This document shows, in pieces, positions 47,001-62,000 of a stretch of 64,000 bases of DNA; position 1 is the stretch's first letter; every line of letters starts with the position of its first letter. The stretch covers positions 18,066,718 through 18,130,717 of the forward strand of contig CM055107.1 of the NCBI GenBank assembly GCA_029204225.1. The letters are read 5' to 3'. The notes under the pieces are model-generated. The model was given only the letters and a program-made list of their open reading frames with translations. It made no database searches and was not told where the DNA came from. Made by a program: the position numbers and the translations under genes. Source of the stretch: Diphasiastrum complanatum. Taxonomy: Eukaryota; Streptophyta; Lycopodiopsida; Lycopodiales; Lycopodiaceae.

Positions 47001-50000
47001 TGCTAATGCTCACTTTTTTGCAATAATTGACAGTTGTAGCACGCATTTCTTTACTAGCAGCTATGTAATTTTTACATCTGCTATCCAGCCCAGAGGTTGC
47101 TTCACATGATTGTGTATTGAGGTGGTTGATTCTCATCCTGTTTGGAGTACTTAGCTTCTTTGGGCACTTCATTACTAGATATGAGATTTCAAAGATGCTA
47201 CTTTGTGAATAATGTTTCTATAAGGCATAGGAAATAAATAAAAACCCCTCTACTTATGGGAATAGAAATGGCCACAGAATGAAATACCATTGTCGTGTGA
47301 AGTAAGACAAAAAAGTCAAGAGAGGCTAGAGCCAGTTTGAGTTGGTAATTCGGTTGCTTGTTTGCTTTTCAAAAGTCACATTGTACCAAGAGATGACACA
47401 CTTCTTCCTTGTTTATTGTCAATTCTATTTCATCTAGTCCAGTGTGATAATCTGCTTATGAAGGTGTTAATGGGTGTTCCATAGTAATTATAGATCATTT
47501 AAATCATCTCTCACTTGACCGGAGCAAGCTATTAAAAATCTTGAAATTTTGATTTCTTTTTCTAGATTTGGTACAGCCGTTGGCATTTATGGAGCAGATT
47601 TGGTTCGATTGTTATGATCCTACAACTAATTGGAGCAGTGTATTTGAGTTCTATGTCAATAAAACGGCAATCAAATAACTATGGGGGCCAGTCTACATAT
47701 TGTGCATCTAGTAAGTAGAGCTTCGTCCTTGAATTTAGTTAGTAATCTACTTCTAAGCTTCAAGTTGGTGTTGACAAAAAATTTTGTGTGACGAACATGA
47801 AGGGCTAATCAATGATTGCTTTGACTTGTCTCAAAGGTGGAGGTGCTCATACAAAGACATTGCTTCGAAATCTTTTTGTGATTGTTCTAGTGTTGGCATG
47901 GATGCTGGTGGTCTCGCAATGTTGTATTGCGTCTAATATTCTTGGATGGAGGCAATTGTATGAGGAACATCATGAGGCTTGGAGAGCTCATTACCGTGAG
48001 ATGTTTTCACATGGAATTCAAGAGTTGCTATGCTGCCTAGGCAAATGGAAATACCTGTATGTCTATCACCATTGAGCTATGTACTTGTACTGTTTAGCTT
48101 CTAATGCTGATCCTTATTATGTGACTTGTATTCTCAACTAGAGAAAACATCAATACTTTGTAGTTTTGGATTGATGCTGACTGTAAAATCAGTATACAAG
48201 ATCTTGTTAAACAACGGAACTACAACCTACATAACTATTATGAATTTCTTAAACCACTATATGAAATACTTTAGCTTGGGTTTCTGGAATATCAAGCTTT
48301 TAAGCTGATTGGCTTATTGTTATTTAGGGTCTACTTAGAGCCTGTGTGTAGTGAATACTGCCAAATAGGAACTTTGTGATTTTGGGAGCACGATCGTGAT
48401 CCATTCTCTCTTATAGGTTTCTTATCCTACTGCGTAAGTATTTTGACCTTGAATATGATGCTTGTAAGTTCATGTTAATGTGTATATCTTTCTACATGGT
48501 GGTTCTAGAACGATCTGTAGTAAATGTTTTCTTGAATTTTAACTTTTGGAGCTTGAAATCTTTCACTGTTTTCTGCTCTAGGTTGTAGCTTTGGTTCTAG
48601 ATGACTTTGTATGCCCAGTCCATTAAATTTAGCCTATGGAGAATGCAATCATGACTCCTTTCTGGTCTGCCACCAGCCAATGAAAATTGGGTAATGATTA
48701 TGCAACCGAGTTCACACGTGGTGTACGGCCTCCAGTACGGCCTGTGGACAGAGAATGATCCTTATCAAGTTTAGAATTTGATGTTTTGAGAAAGTTGGTC
48801 AAATACAAGGATTGTTTTGCTTGGTCTTACAAAGATCTGAAGGGTATTCCTACCTCAGTGGTCGAGTATACTATTCCATTGGTACCAGATGTGGTCCCAA
48901 AGGTCACCAGATTTTTTTGAGTTGGAACATCATATTTTGCACAGATTGGATAATGAGAAATCATGGAAATCCGTTATGATAGTTCGCAAGTTACTTTAAC
49001 TTGCCTGAAAATTTCATACTCTTGTATGCTATCCGATGTATAGTTGTTCTATCCAGTAAACTGATAATTCCACATGGAGTCTCTAAGAGCAAGTGAATCT
49101 GGCTAATTTGGACACATATTTGAACTTCCTCGTCCTAGTTAATTGCTCTCACCTCTGAAAATGCCTTCATTTGATATATTGAGCACCTTAAACTCTTGCT
49201 TTCTGCATAGGTACATAGATCTTGCAGAGTGCAACTGCAGACTTCTGTGTTGTCCGTATCAAAGTTTCATGGACCTTTTCGAAAAGGGTTTGAAATGGAA
49301 AAGATTTGGCAACCCTGGGAATCAGCGAATCAGTTTTAATTATTTTTTTCGAAGAGATTTCATTTCTAACCTTCTATTGTGGCAAAATCAAGTACTTTTT
49401 TAGTGTTTAGCCACCTATTGTCACAATCCATATTACATAGTACATACATTGATGGTCAAGACTCAAGAGTCATGTAACATCCCTCGGCATGGTCTTGGCT
49501 CTCTCTACCCTAAATCTAACACTAATTTCTGACTTCCAAAACTAATCTCACACTAATTACATTTACACTTTTTTGTTATGGTTGTCTTTTGAAGTTTGTG
49601 AAGCTTCAGTGGCACAGTCCTGTTTTGAAACAGTTCGAAACTGTTTTATTAATTTAATATTTATTTATCTATTTTCTGTGACAAATTAAAAGTTCAATTT
49701 GAATGGAACCATTTTTAAACAGCGATTCTTTGAACGAATCACGATTCGAAGAAACTATGTCTCATATTGTGTAGTAGATGCATAACCTCACGCTAATTTC
49801 AGATTCTCTTGACTGGCCTCCTATGCTTCAATCGTTGATCTGACATTGTAACAGGCATACATTAGCTGGTGATGAAGTTGATTCTGTGGCTTCACTTTTG
49901 GGTGAACTTGTCTCTTATCGTGCTTCTGGTGCCAGTCATTTGGAGTTCTTGGCGGGTATACTTTCTTACAAGAATGTGCTTTCAGAAATCTAGGAATATT

Positions 50001-53000
50001 CACATACACTAAAGTATTTCAGGAATCCCTTTGTTATTTGCTGGGATACTAATTTGATTCTTGGAAATCTCATGGGGAGAAGAAGTTCACAGGAGCTTCC
50101 AGACTGATACGCACCATTCGTGCATGTCATAGTTAGTTAGCATTTTAGCCATATATAAAATAAATCAAATATATATGAATGATACAATTACAGCAGCATG
50201 TGCTTGAAATGAATTAGATTTTCATTATGAAGTGCCTCCATTATTCAAATTATGTATGATGTCATATGAAGAGCAGTTCCTCTTAATTGCCAGCATATAT
50301 GGCTAAAAGTTATAGTGCAAAGGTGCTTTAGACATTAAGAGTTTTTGGTGGACTTGCTAACAACTCTGAACAATTCAAAAGTACTGGTTGGATACTTGCA
50401 GGTATATCACTTCTTCAAGTTCGCAGACCACGAAAGTCACAATTTTTGGATGAATCTTGTGATGCACCTGATACTCTTATCACAGAAGCCACTCTCCTAC
50501 ATCCTTATGCTGTGGCTGCATACACAGTACAATTTCATTAGTGACTAGATTTTAGTCTCTTTACTAATGAAATATGATGTCACCTTTTGGTTCTTGTCAG
50601 TCATATTTGTTGGGTCCAGATGAAGATACATCTAGCATTGCTCAATTCTAGAAGTTGGTGTTTGTGCTAATGAAATATGTTGCTTTTCCTTTTGGTTCTC
50701 CTCAGACATGTGTATAGTTCTGGTTTAACATATGTAGTGTTCATGGATGTTAAGATTTAGGAACTCACATTCTATTGAAGAAAACCATGGCATATATGTC
50801 CTCTGTGTACGTAAACACCCCTTGCTAATCCTGGAGTTTGCACCTGCCACCTACAAATCTTGCAGGGTTTACTTCTTGACTTTGGAAGACATCCTTTCGG
50901 GTTTCTTTGTTGCTGGTTCCACCGCCAAGGCTTACTGACTCCTTGGAATCATAGCAGGTTGGATCCAAAAATTGTGATTAATGTGTCTTTGTTCATAGGG
51001 TGTTGGCTTTCGTATCCAGGGTTTCTTGTAGGAAATCAAAGTGTTAAGATCCTTCTAACATTCAATCTCCATATACAAGAAGAAGAGGGAGAGGGTTAGG
51101 CGCCCTCAAGGAGAGAGAAAGTAGTCGCAATGCTAGAAAGGGAATGAATTACAAATGAATAATGAGTACATATAAATAGGCCTTCCAAGGGCCTAGACTC
51201 TTCCAAAGCCTAAGTTCATCCACTACTAATTATAGGGCAGCCCCAAAAGTCAAGATAGGGCCCCTTAACATAATTAGACTTTACTTGGACCCACGAGTTA
51301 TTACTAGACCAAATCGGGTCCAACTTAGCTAAAACTAACTTAACATGGTTTAAATAATAAACCTAACCCATGGTTACACAAGTCTCGACCTTTTGGGTCA
51401 AAGTAACCTATGGGAAACTAGCATTATCATTTATTATTTCTAACACCCTCCTTAAATGATAATGTAAAAAACATAACATGACATGAAGTAGAATGGAAAA
51501 ATTGCAACAAAATGCAAAATGTTGCTTGCTGCCCAAAACTTCATGTAGCCAAAAAAGACTCCAACTCGAAGTAGTCGAAGTAGCTGAAATCTCAGCCCCA
51601 ATCATGCCCGATGTAGAATACAAAGTGCGGTAGCATCAAGTCGAAGAGTGAAGGCAAGCATGCTCCATCCAAAGTAGGTAACCAAAAAACCAGCCACAAG
51701 CTGAAATATAGATTTGCAATCTATCAATAGTTCCCACATGATTCCATAAGTCTTCTTACCACAAGAAACATAAAGAAGAGTATGATACTCTTTTACCATC
51801 ACATCCTCCCGAATCTTACTATCAATGATCTACTCACCAACACTAGGTAAGGCAACACCGTCATCATAAGAAGTAAGCATCAAAACAGGAAAATCAGCAT
51901 AAGGTACTGATTTTGGTGAGGCATGTGTGTTTCTTCCAAGGTAAAAAGATGCTTTGCTATCTCGCAAAGACTCGGACAGCCAACAAGAGGCTGTAGCAGG
52001 TTGTCCAACAGCCACAAAATCACCAACACTTTGCTGTCCAAAGTGTTCCAAATGTGGACCTTGCTGTCCAAAAACCTTCCACAGGCCGTTCCCGATGCAT
52101 AATAGGATGCTCACGATGTAACATAGGCTGAAAATGAACAATAAACCATGGCTGAATCTGTTGTCCATCATTTTTAAGAAAAAAACCAGCAGCTTGCCAC
52201 TTTGAACACCCAAAAAATCCAGCAACACGCCACTTTGAACCAGTGTACTAATTGACAGGATTTTGTCCCCTCCTCCATTAGTACAAAATGGCTTCAAAGA
52301 ATGCTTGATTTCAGCCTTTTCCAAAACATTAATTTGAGAAGCTTGCTCATAAAATTCTTTACTAATGCATCCATCATTTGCAACACATGGCTCAAGAGAT
52401 GAAGAATGCTCTACCATACCAACATTCCGATGCAAACTTGTGTCTTTATTTGGTACATCTTTAAAAGTGTTTTCCAAGCACTTTTGGAGGTCTTGCAAAA
52501 TCTCAAATGATATAAGATAGATCTTGTTACCGATAAATCAATGAAAGAGCTTGATCATCACGCCGATGCCAAACCTCAGCTTGCAACTCCATGAAGAATA
52601 GTTGGTGCCATTCAACATATCTTCGCCCGAACAAGTACGAATTGCTCCCAAATCTCTTGCCATAAGAAGCAGCCAAGAAGATAAACTTTTTCAAACCCTA
52701 AATGTGCCCTAAAGGACACAAAAACCAGCAAGTATCAAATCTGAAAAATCAGCATCGGAATGTGTCAAAACCACACATTAGATGGATGTAGGAGACTCGC
52801 CCTCCTATAAGCCTTGTGTGCTGAAACTTTCAGTCTGAAATTGCATTACAAACTCAAAAAACTAGCAAGCAAAGAATTAGGTTAGCCTCCAACAAAGCTT
52901 TTTTCGGAACCCTTCTTTCTTGCCAAAAAGTGTGAAGAATACACACACGGATAGGGCTCTTGCAAACACCCTACAAATGGTAATATGTTTTCCAATTTTC

Positions 53001-56000
53001 AGCCTCAGAATGTGATCGGATTATCACAAAAAATCAGCGCCTTCTTCCACACCTGGAAACAAGCAAAAAGAAGCGGATCTTCACTTTGAAAAATTAGCAA
53101 GGGTGCTGATTTTCAGCCAAATCAGAACATAAAAATTGCTTGTAGATGGGCGCCCTGCTGCAAAGGAGCAAATATGAAAAATAGGGCAGCAGCGGACCAA
53201 CGGAAGTAGGATAAACCTACACAGATGTGGGCGACCTAAAAGCAGCCCCGAAGAAGATAATTAATGGCGCCTTCCTGCGACCTGAAAAATCAGCAAACAA
53301 CCAATTCATTTTTGGGCGCCCAAAATCCTATTATCTCCTTTGCTGTGTGGCGCCCTCCTGCAAAACAGAAAAGAGTCAAAATTGAACGGATCTTCACTCC
53401 AAAATATCATCAAAGGTGCTGAATTTTTGTGATCCCTAAGTGAAGACGATCTCTTTTGGTAGGGCGCCCTAAATCAAGCATAGAAGATCCATGGCTCTGA
53501 TACCATGTAGGAAATCAAAGTTGCAAGATCCTTTTAACATTCAATTTCCATATACAAGAAGAGAGAGAGGGTTAGGCGCCCTCAAGGAGAGAGAAAGTAG
53601 TAGCAATGCTAGAAAGGGAATGAATTACAAATGAATAATGAGTACATATAAATAGGCCTTCCAAGGGCCTAGACTCTTCCAAACCCTAAGTTCATCCACT
53701 ACTAATTATAGGGCACCCCCAAAAGTCAAGATAGGGCCCCTTAACATCATTAGACTTTACTTGGACCCACGAGTTATTACTAGATCAAAATTGGGTCCAA
53801 CTTAGCTAAAACTAACTTAACATGGTTTAAATAATAAACCTAACCCATGGTTACACAAGTCTCGACCTTTTAGGTTAAAGTAACCTATGGGAAACTAACA
53901 TTATCATTTATTATTTCTAACATTTTTGTGTATGTGATACTCTATAGATTGGAATGTTTTTGCTTGTGCTTGAGTCTCTTATGTCATGTTGATAAAATGT
54001 GCTGTTTTAGTCTCAAAGTATTCATACATATTTAACTGCAGAAGAGCAATCATTGAAGGTGATAATTGGTGGAGAGGACATGCTGCTGCATTTCTGAAAG
54101 GAAGTCAATTACCTCCAGAGGCACTGTTAAAAGGAAGAGTTCACCAGGTATGCTTGGAAAAGCAGTTTGTTAAAAGGATAAAGTGGTGTTTGAGGTTGCA
54201 TGAGACCGAAGTGATAAGTTGATCCAGGCACTTTCAGGGTGAGGTTTATTTTTGAGATGTAGGGAACTATCTGCTAGGGGAAACTTGTCTTTTTGAAAAA
54301 TAATATCACTAATTATAACCCTTGTATTCATTTCTCAATGAGGTGGGTAGTAGATCTGAATTTTATTAGAAGTGCCCACTGGTTTTGGCCCTTGGGGAAC
54401 GTTAAAGGTCCAGGAGTTGGAAAATTTTACTATATTAAAGAAGAGAATATGAGAAAAGGCTGACCATGACAAGAATGAGTGCCATGAACTCAAAGTTTTG
54501 AATGAGTAAAATCTCACTTGCAAAAATCCATTTCTAGCTGAACAAGAGCTGTTGAAGGTGACAAGGTCAGACAATTACCAGACTTGGATCGTAATATGAA
54601 AGACAGGATTGCATCAAGGTTGTTAGCTGCTCTATTGTTGGTGGAGATTTTGTGGATGTAGCAGTTTGGAATGGATGCCAGTTTGAGGAAGTGGTTTTTT
54701 GCAGAACCAATGTGGTTCGAGAATCAACTGATGTCCCCATATCGTGCTAGCATATCTATGTCATGTGATTAGGAAATTTGTATCAAATGACAGTAAACAT
54801 TTTGTTTATAAAATCTGCAGCAATGTATCTTCAGCTTACAGAAAGTTTATGACATGTAGCTATTTTGTTGTGGCACTTCAAATAACACAATTTCGTAGAA
54901 TATGCATGCTGTGCTATGGGCAAAAAACATGAGCAATGCCTCTGAATTTGTGTGTTGTGCGATCTACTTTCATAAAGAAACACCAGAGGTCCTATCCACA
55001 ATAAAACACTTACAGTTTAATTAATTTAAGACTCATCTTTTTTCCTAGCTCCATAAGCCACGATCATACAGAGTTAATTTATCCGAAGTGGGAAGTTATG
55101 TTTTCAATTATGCAACAATTGTAGCTTTTTTGTGTTTACTGTGTGAATTTATTTTTTTGACATGAACAGAAACATAGGGAGACCGTATATTTTGTTGCTG
55201 TTGTTCAACATTTACGTTGCATTGTGATTGCTGTGCGGGGTACAGAAAGCCCAGAGGATCTTCTTACTGATGGACTTTGCAGAGAGTGTACCTTATCAGA
55301 CTCAGACTTAAGTGGTTTGATGAAGTAGGTTATTTGAATCATTCTTACTGTCTCAACAGTTGGGAATTTTTTTGGGGCACTGTTCAACCTGTATGTCATA
55401 CCATAGTCAGATTTTATTATTTTTATGAGCTGCTCTTTGGTCGTATTTATTTGCTATTAAAGATACAAGTCATTCAAAGAATATTAGAAGGAGAAACAAG
55501 AACATATACTCAGAGTATGAATAAGTACCAGGGTTAGAATGATCAGGGAGCTTCAAATGACAATTTAGTTTGCAGTCCTTTTCTGGGATTCAGCTATTGT
55601 AACTTCCTCCTGAATTCAGATTTTGTGGTATGTACAGCTGTAGCAGCATATCAGAAAGTTTGAAGAGAAAGCTTGATGAGACAAAACCTCATTTTGCGCA
55701 TGCTGGAGTACTTGAGGCAGCTAGGGAACTTGCTCTACAGCTTGATAGTCTTACCGATGGTACTTGGAGTCAAGAAGCCACTAATTCCCTGAATTTTGTA
55801 AAAGGTGAATAGCTGCAATAGTTTCACTTTAAGCTGCCTTTGAACTTATCAAAGATAGTGATGACCACAGAAAAAATGATAAGAGCACTACTTGCTTAAA
55901 CTCTGAAAAATAATCATTTTATTTCTGAAACGAACTTTGGATACGCCACTTGGTGAGGCAGCTGTAGGAACATCAAGTTAGCTGTTATAATTGCAATGGC

Positions 56001-59000
56001 ATAATCCAACAAGAACTGCTTTGTTTCCTGGATGAGTGGATATGATGCTCTACTTGGCCTTGTCTTAGAAAGCCTAGACAACGTGACCAAGGTATTATAC
56101 ATAAGTTAGTGATGAGGGTGAAAGAGGCTCTGCAAAGGGTTGTATGCTTAGATGCATTGGCAGTCCAAATATTTTCAATGCTGGCAAGGCATATATCATC
56201 CTACTTAGTAAGTGCTACTCACTTTAAGAGCTCTTAGAAAAGGTGATCAAGATATATTGATAGACTTAACACATGAGGTACCTTGGAAGGCTAGTCAAAT
56301 AGTCCTTCATTCTAAGATGAAAGTACATTCTTGTTCATGCTTGAAAGTTGAGTTATTACATTGGTATCAGAGCCGGTATTGCTTGAAGTTGATCAAGGAA
56401 GCTTGGGATTGCTTGTTTTTTCTGCTACAATCGGGCTCCAGAAATAGCAAGGATGTGTGAAGCAGTTGACAATTTGTTTTTGTGAACAAAGGGTGGTTTG
56501 CAAAAGTCTCAGGTGAAATTGTAATTTTTCACTCATTTTTGGTTGTATATTCATGGCAAATAGTATTATAAAGGTTTCCGATCTTCTTTGGGTGTTCAGA
56601 AATCTTTTTTGGAGGTCGCTGAAGGTTTGACAACCTATGATTGCTTTACAATTAGTGTCATGCCCATGACTGGTCTCGGGAGGTGTGTCCATGCTAGGGA
56701 CTGGTAGACCAACAACCCGTAAGTTAATTGTGACTATAAGGGAATTGGGGCCCTTATGAGTACATGGGCATAATTAATGGTTGTAGGCCTAAACACATGC
56801 TGGTGGAGTTGGTATGGGTCTATCAGTGAGTCAATAGGGAACTGGATAACGTGGCCCAGATAGGCTGCAGAGGTGTCCAGTGAGGTGTCACAGTGCACTA
56901 CTAGTGGTGCATGGGCCTTGGAGGGTATAAATATACCTATTGGACTCTCACTAGTGTATGCTCTCACTAGTGGTAGCTACATGCTGCTAGTGTGATTCCT
57001 CTTTCCATGACTGTGATGGATCCATAGCTTGGGGGCTAGATCCGTACGATCTAGGTTTGGTTGGGCTGATTTATCCACCACCCGTTCCCTTGTGTTGTTG
57101 CTTTGTTTGGTATGCTTAGATCAGTATCCTGTGTGTAGGACTTTACAATTAGGCAGCATTCTCATGTCTTTTTTCTGAAAATTCAGCACCGGAACTCCTT
57201 GTAGTTGCATGCGTAGTCTTTCCATTCTGTTTTACCTCTGATTGTGTGGCCATACTTGTTTCCAAGAGCAGGAATGCTTTGAAACAAGTGGAAAGAGGTG
57301 ATTGTTAAAGCGTGCTATTTTTCTGAACCTTTTTGGAAGGCTCATTCTTTTTCTATGCTTGAACTTAGCCTATTAGTTTCAGGTTATTGAGGCGCCCATC
57401 TGATAGCAACATTGCCAGATTTAAAAGCATGCATGTGGAGAATCAAACGTTCGACACTTTTATGAGATTTTGATATTGCCCATATGACATGTGGGTACAT
57501 ACTGATCATTCTTCCTCATTTCTTTGTATTTTGTTGCCAAATTTTTTCGACATCGTTTTGTGTTAGGGCACACCATGCCTTTCAAATTTGGTGCGATTTG
57601 ATTGAGTGTGGAGTGAGAACGATGTATTCAAATCTTTTACGTGCATTTTTTCCTTCGAACTTTGAGCGTGGAGCTTTCTGACCATACTTTTGATTTGCCA
57701 AACTGTTTATTCTTCAACTTTGGCAGCAATTTGACATGTGTAGGGCGCCCATGCTTCGTTCGCTCATTTCTTTTGGAAAATCGAAAGTAGGGTACCTCTG
57801 TCTGTAATTTTTTGTGCTGTTAGGGTGGGCACCCGTTGAGAACTGATCATTTAATATTTTCAGCAGTTTTTTGGTACAAAAATGTTAGTATTAGCTCGCT
57901 GACTTGTTCTCCTGAACGAGTCACTTTTTTCATTCACAACTTGAGCTGTAAGTTTATCAGATTAGGCTGCCCCTGCATGCCAATGTTTATGGTTAACTAA
58001 TGTTGGTTTGATTACTTTCATGCTATGCTGTTTATTTGTAATTATTATAGAAATATCGGAGTAAAAATGGCCATAATGAGCTGTTCTTGCTATTTTTTGG
58101 TTGCTATTTGCACGTTTTTGCATGAATAAAGATGAGTACATCTCAGAATAGGACCACACACTTCTCCAATTATGGATGAAATAAATCGTTTATCATTTGT
58201 TGAAGTACACTTAGTGTATTCATCAACTCAAAAGGCACCACTAGGAATTTGTAATGACCCAAATCTAGTCCATAAACTAGTTCTTTCCACATTATTTGGA
58301 AATTCTAGGTAGTGGATATATATTATTTAATAATTACCTTAACCCCTTGTAGTCAACATGCATGCGAAACACGCATGCGAAATCCTTCGTCTTTTTTCTC
58401 TTTCAGAAGAACAGAAGCACCCCATGGTGACCTACGAGGTTGTATGTGTCACATCTTTAAATGTTTCTTTATTTGCTTAATAATCTCTATTTCTTCCTTT
58501 TGACTAAACCTATAAGGTTGTCACTAGATAGTTTGACAACCTAAGATTAATTCTATTTTGTGGTCTATCAAACTTGCAACTGGTAAGCCAAGAGGTAATT
58601 TTAATGGAAATACGTCTTCAAATTCAGTCTAGTTTGCTCCTGATCTATATTCATTGAGTTAAGGACCTTAGAAATCTAAAAGTTATTGAGACACATTTTA
58701 GACAAATCTAAAATAAGCATGGCAAATAAAAAATACACATCATACAATGAAACATCAACAACTTATATTGAATCAATAGTAGGGACCATTTAAGATGGCT
58801 GTACATACCTATCGCCAAGAATTGTAACTATTTTCTCTCCTTCTTTAAAGAGAAAACATGATTTTTACAATATGTGTAAATGAATAAATACTCATAGCCA
58901 AAAATTGCATCCGTACAAGCTTAGTCTAAAACATGGAAAGTGATTAATTCTCTACAATCTTGGATCATTACTGGGGAGATTTGGTACTTTCACGTCCCAA

Positions 59001-62000
59001 CTTTGCTCCTAGATGTTAGAGCCCAATCTCAGCATGACCCTCGCCCAGCCGGTTACCAGAGGGCCTAAGGCCAAGTATTGGGAATGGCCGGCGACTGTCG
59101 TGGACATTTGTCCCATGGTGGAACATGTGCGTCACAAGCAGTGACCAAGTGTGATTGCCTGACAAACTGTCAGAGACGCAATGATTCGTGACCATCGAGA
59201 TCCTAGCCGTCAGTGACGAGATGCTAGCCGGCAAGTAGCTGGGGTGACCAAGTGGGTCACAGGTCTTTGCCGGGGCCTGGGGGTCATACCCTATGAGTCA
59301 CTTGGTATTCACAGGTCACAAATAGCATGCATGCCAAGTGGACTGATCACCGACTGCCATGTGCCAGATGATAGAAATAGCAGGTAACAAGGCTCATAGA
59401 GGGGGACCTACGGTTGGTGGGAAGTTCATTTGACACACCGGCCTTTTGAGTTTCACGAGCTTGGAAAGACAGGTTTGTGACAATTGAATTTTGGACCCTT
59501 TTTTTTTCAAACTTTTGGAGTTGAAACGTCATAACTTCTTAGTTTCTTGTCCGTTTTGTTTGAAATTTTGCCGAAGGATCCTTAGAGGAGGGTGCCCTAC
59601 TATAGCTATATCTCTAGCCCACTTGTAGCCTAGAGATTGGGCAAATCACCATCGATTCCAGGCTGCTTTTTGCTTGTATTCGGATAAAAAAGACCAAGAA
59701 AAAATTTCTGATTTTTCGACAACTTTTTTCTTATAAGCACAATGCACATGCATCAGTACTACATCTTTTGGAACTAGGGAGTCATCTACCTTCTATAAAT
59801 TTCGTATTTTTTCCGTTTTCCCTCTATCAAAAAATTATCTTTGTTGATTTTTTTTGTGTTACTTAGGTTAAAAGAGACTAGTTGCAACCCCCATTTTAGA
59901 AACACATTTAGAAATGTAGTCAAAAACTTGTTTTTGAAATTGAATTTTTGTGGGCAATATGGGTATCAGATTAAAGCTTGGATCAAGGGCATTGCAGTTT
60001 TATAGGTTGCTAGGTGGTTTGGTTACAATTGGTTTGGTTACAACATGGTTTAGGTCTAGTAACTAGTTTAGGGCAATCTTAGAGCAAAAAATATATATAA
60101 TCAATTTTTTTTTTGGCACGATTCTGCTCCTAGGAACGCATTTCTCAGAATGCGTTTGAGAGAGAAAAGAAGACAGAGAGTTTCTTTCAATTAATTTCCC
60201 CCGTACTGTATCCATTATTCCAGACGACCATGTCGATATCCCTCTTAGCCCTCTCGGTTGCCTTCCAATTGATGCCAGCTAGACTTATTGTTAGAGGTCT
60301 CAACACCACAGTAGGGCAAACACTAACTGATCCACCCAACCTTGCCTACTCCATAATATGGAGCAAGCCCCTCCTAGCCCAATGTGAGGACTGGTAGCAT
60401 GCATACTGCCAAGTGTCGGCCACGTGGCACTGACGTGGCCGACTGCACGTCGGGACCCAACGTGGGGCCCTATCCTGCTGACAGGGTCCCTAGACTATGT
60501 TAGGCCCGCCATGGCTATGGACCGTGCCGGGTCACACTACTCACACTGTCTTGCCCTGTTAGTGGTGTAGGCTGGACGCACCCCTGACTGTGGTATTTGA
60601 CCTCCTGTGTTCTCTAGGGTTCGGTACTGGTTACGTACTCGTAACACTCCCTCCCCCTTAAGAACCGTATTGGTCCTCTAAGACAAAGTTTGGAAAAATC
60701 TTGCGAAGAACGCTGCCTTTTTCCCAAGCGGTGTTCTCAACAGGCTCATCATTCCACTTGACCAGATATTCTCGGTATAGAGTATGATGAGTCTGCGTCT
60801 CTCTACTATCAAGAATCTCCTCTGGTTCATGTGGAGGTTGTTGAGAATCCAATGGGAGAACTAGAACACTGTCCCCTACCAGATTTTTTAAACTGGTTAA
60901 GGCCTTTCGTAACTGAGACCTCGCCTACTCTCCTTCTAATGGTAAAAGGACCAAAATACCTAGGAGACAACTTAGCAACACTCCTGATTTGAGGGTTTTA
61001 GAGTCAACTGGGACTCTCAAGTAGACTTTCTCACCAGCGGAGAACTGCACATCTTGTCTGTGTGGATCTACATAATGCCTGGCTCGATCCTAGGATTGCC
61101 TAATGCTATGCTTAGCATGTTCTATCATCTGGTTTGGGTCTTCTAAAAAGTTTTTGGCTGCTTCAACTTTTTCTTGTTTAAACCCTACAGCTGTGGGTGA
61201 GCGTGGCTGAAAACCATACATCAGCATAAATGGGCTGTATCCCGTAGCTGAATGTTTGGTACTGTTATAAGCAAACTCTAATATCGAGAGATATTCCTCC
61301 CAATTAGTCTGCTTTATGCTGACGTATGCACGAAGCATATCCTCCAGCACCTGATCTACTCTTTCTTTCTGACCGTCCTCGTCTGTGGATGGTCGGTGGT
61401 ACTCATGTTAAGTTTAGTATGGAGATGATGAAATACTGCCCTCCAAAAATTTCCATTAAGCTTACTGTCCAGGTCGCTGACTATGGCGGAACGTAGACCG
61501 TACAATTTAAATAGCCCATCTACAAACAACCTCGCTAACTCTAGAGCTCTAATGGTTGTTTTGGTCAGAATAAAGTGAGCCATTTTGGTCAGAGGGTCAA
61601 CTGTGACCCATATAGCGTCATTACCCTTTTGGGTTTTAGGCAGGCCTACTATATCCATGGAGATACTCTCCCATTTACCAGCTGGTATATCTAAGGGCTG
61701 TAACAACCCTCTTGCCTCAAACGCTCTGCTTTACTTACCTGACATTTCTGGCAACTGATTACATATTACTGGACGTCCTTTTTCATACTGGGCCAGAAAA
61801 ATTGCCTACGAAGAAGCTCATAGGTCTTTTGAATGCCTGGGTGCCCCGCATTAGGACTGTCATGACACTCATATAGGACTTTCTACATATAGTCCTCTGA
61901 ATTGGGGACACATACTCTATCTCTATAGAGCAAGTACTTATCCTAAATGGAATACTGTTTCCATTTGAATCCTTGAGTCAACTGACCCTCAACCACTGGG

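Larger units (their letters stand above)
51027..53922 (-). mobile_element. Non-autonomous copia-type LTR element inside lipase intron 6
   Basis: Two near-identical LTRs (51027-51445 and 53506-53922; TGTAGGAAATC ... TTTCTAACA) bound 2.06 kb. The PBS TGGTATCAGAGCC (minus strand, 53505-53493) abuts the right LTR and a purine tract ATTTAAGGAGGG abuts the left LTR, so polarity is minus, antisense to the lipase. The interior has one open frame of 222 codons (52498-51830) without gag or pol motifs, and GCGCCCT-rich, CAGCAA-rich leader sequence. Flanks are TTTCT left and TTTTT right, compatible with a 5-bp target duplication with one change. High LTR similarity indicates a comparatively young insertion. 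Without it intron 6 would be about 180 bases. Confidence 0.9.

Noticed and set aside
48057-48075. Read-through of lipase exon 3 to the stop at 48075
   Set aside because: The GTATGT donor at 48057 and perfect phase with exon 4 make splicing far more likely.
49143-49403. Exon-like frame in lipase intron 3
   Set aside because: Exons 3 and 4 already join in phase, and the sequence does not match the family at that position.
59014-59400. GC-rich block beginning TGTTAGAGCCC as an LTR
   Set aside because: No partner copy, PBS or PPT in the window; kept only as a remark.
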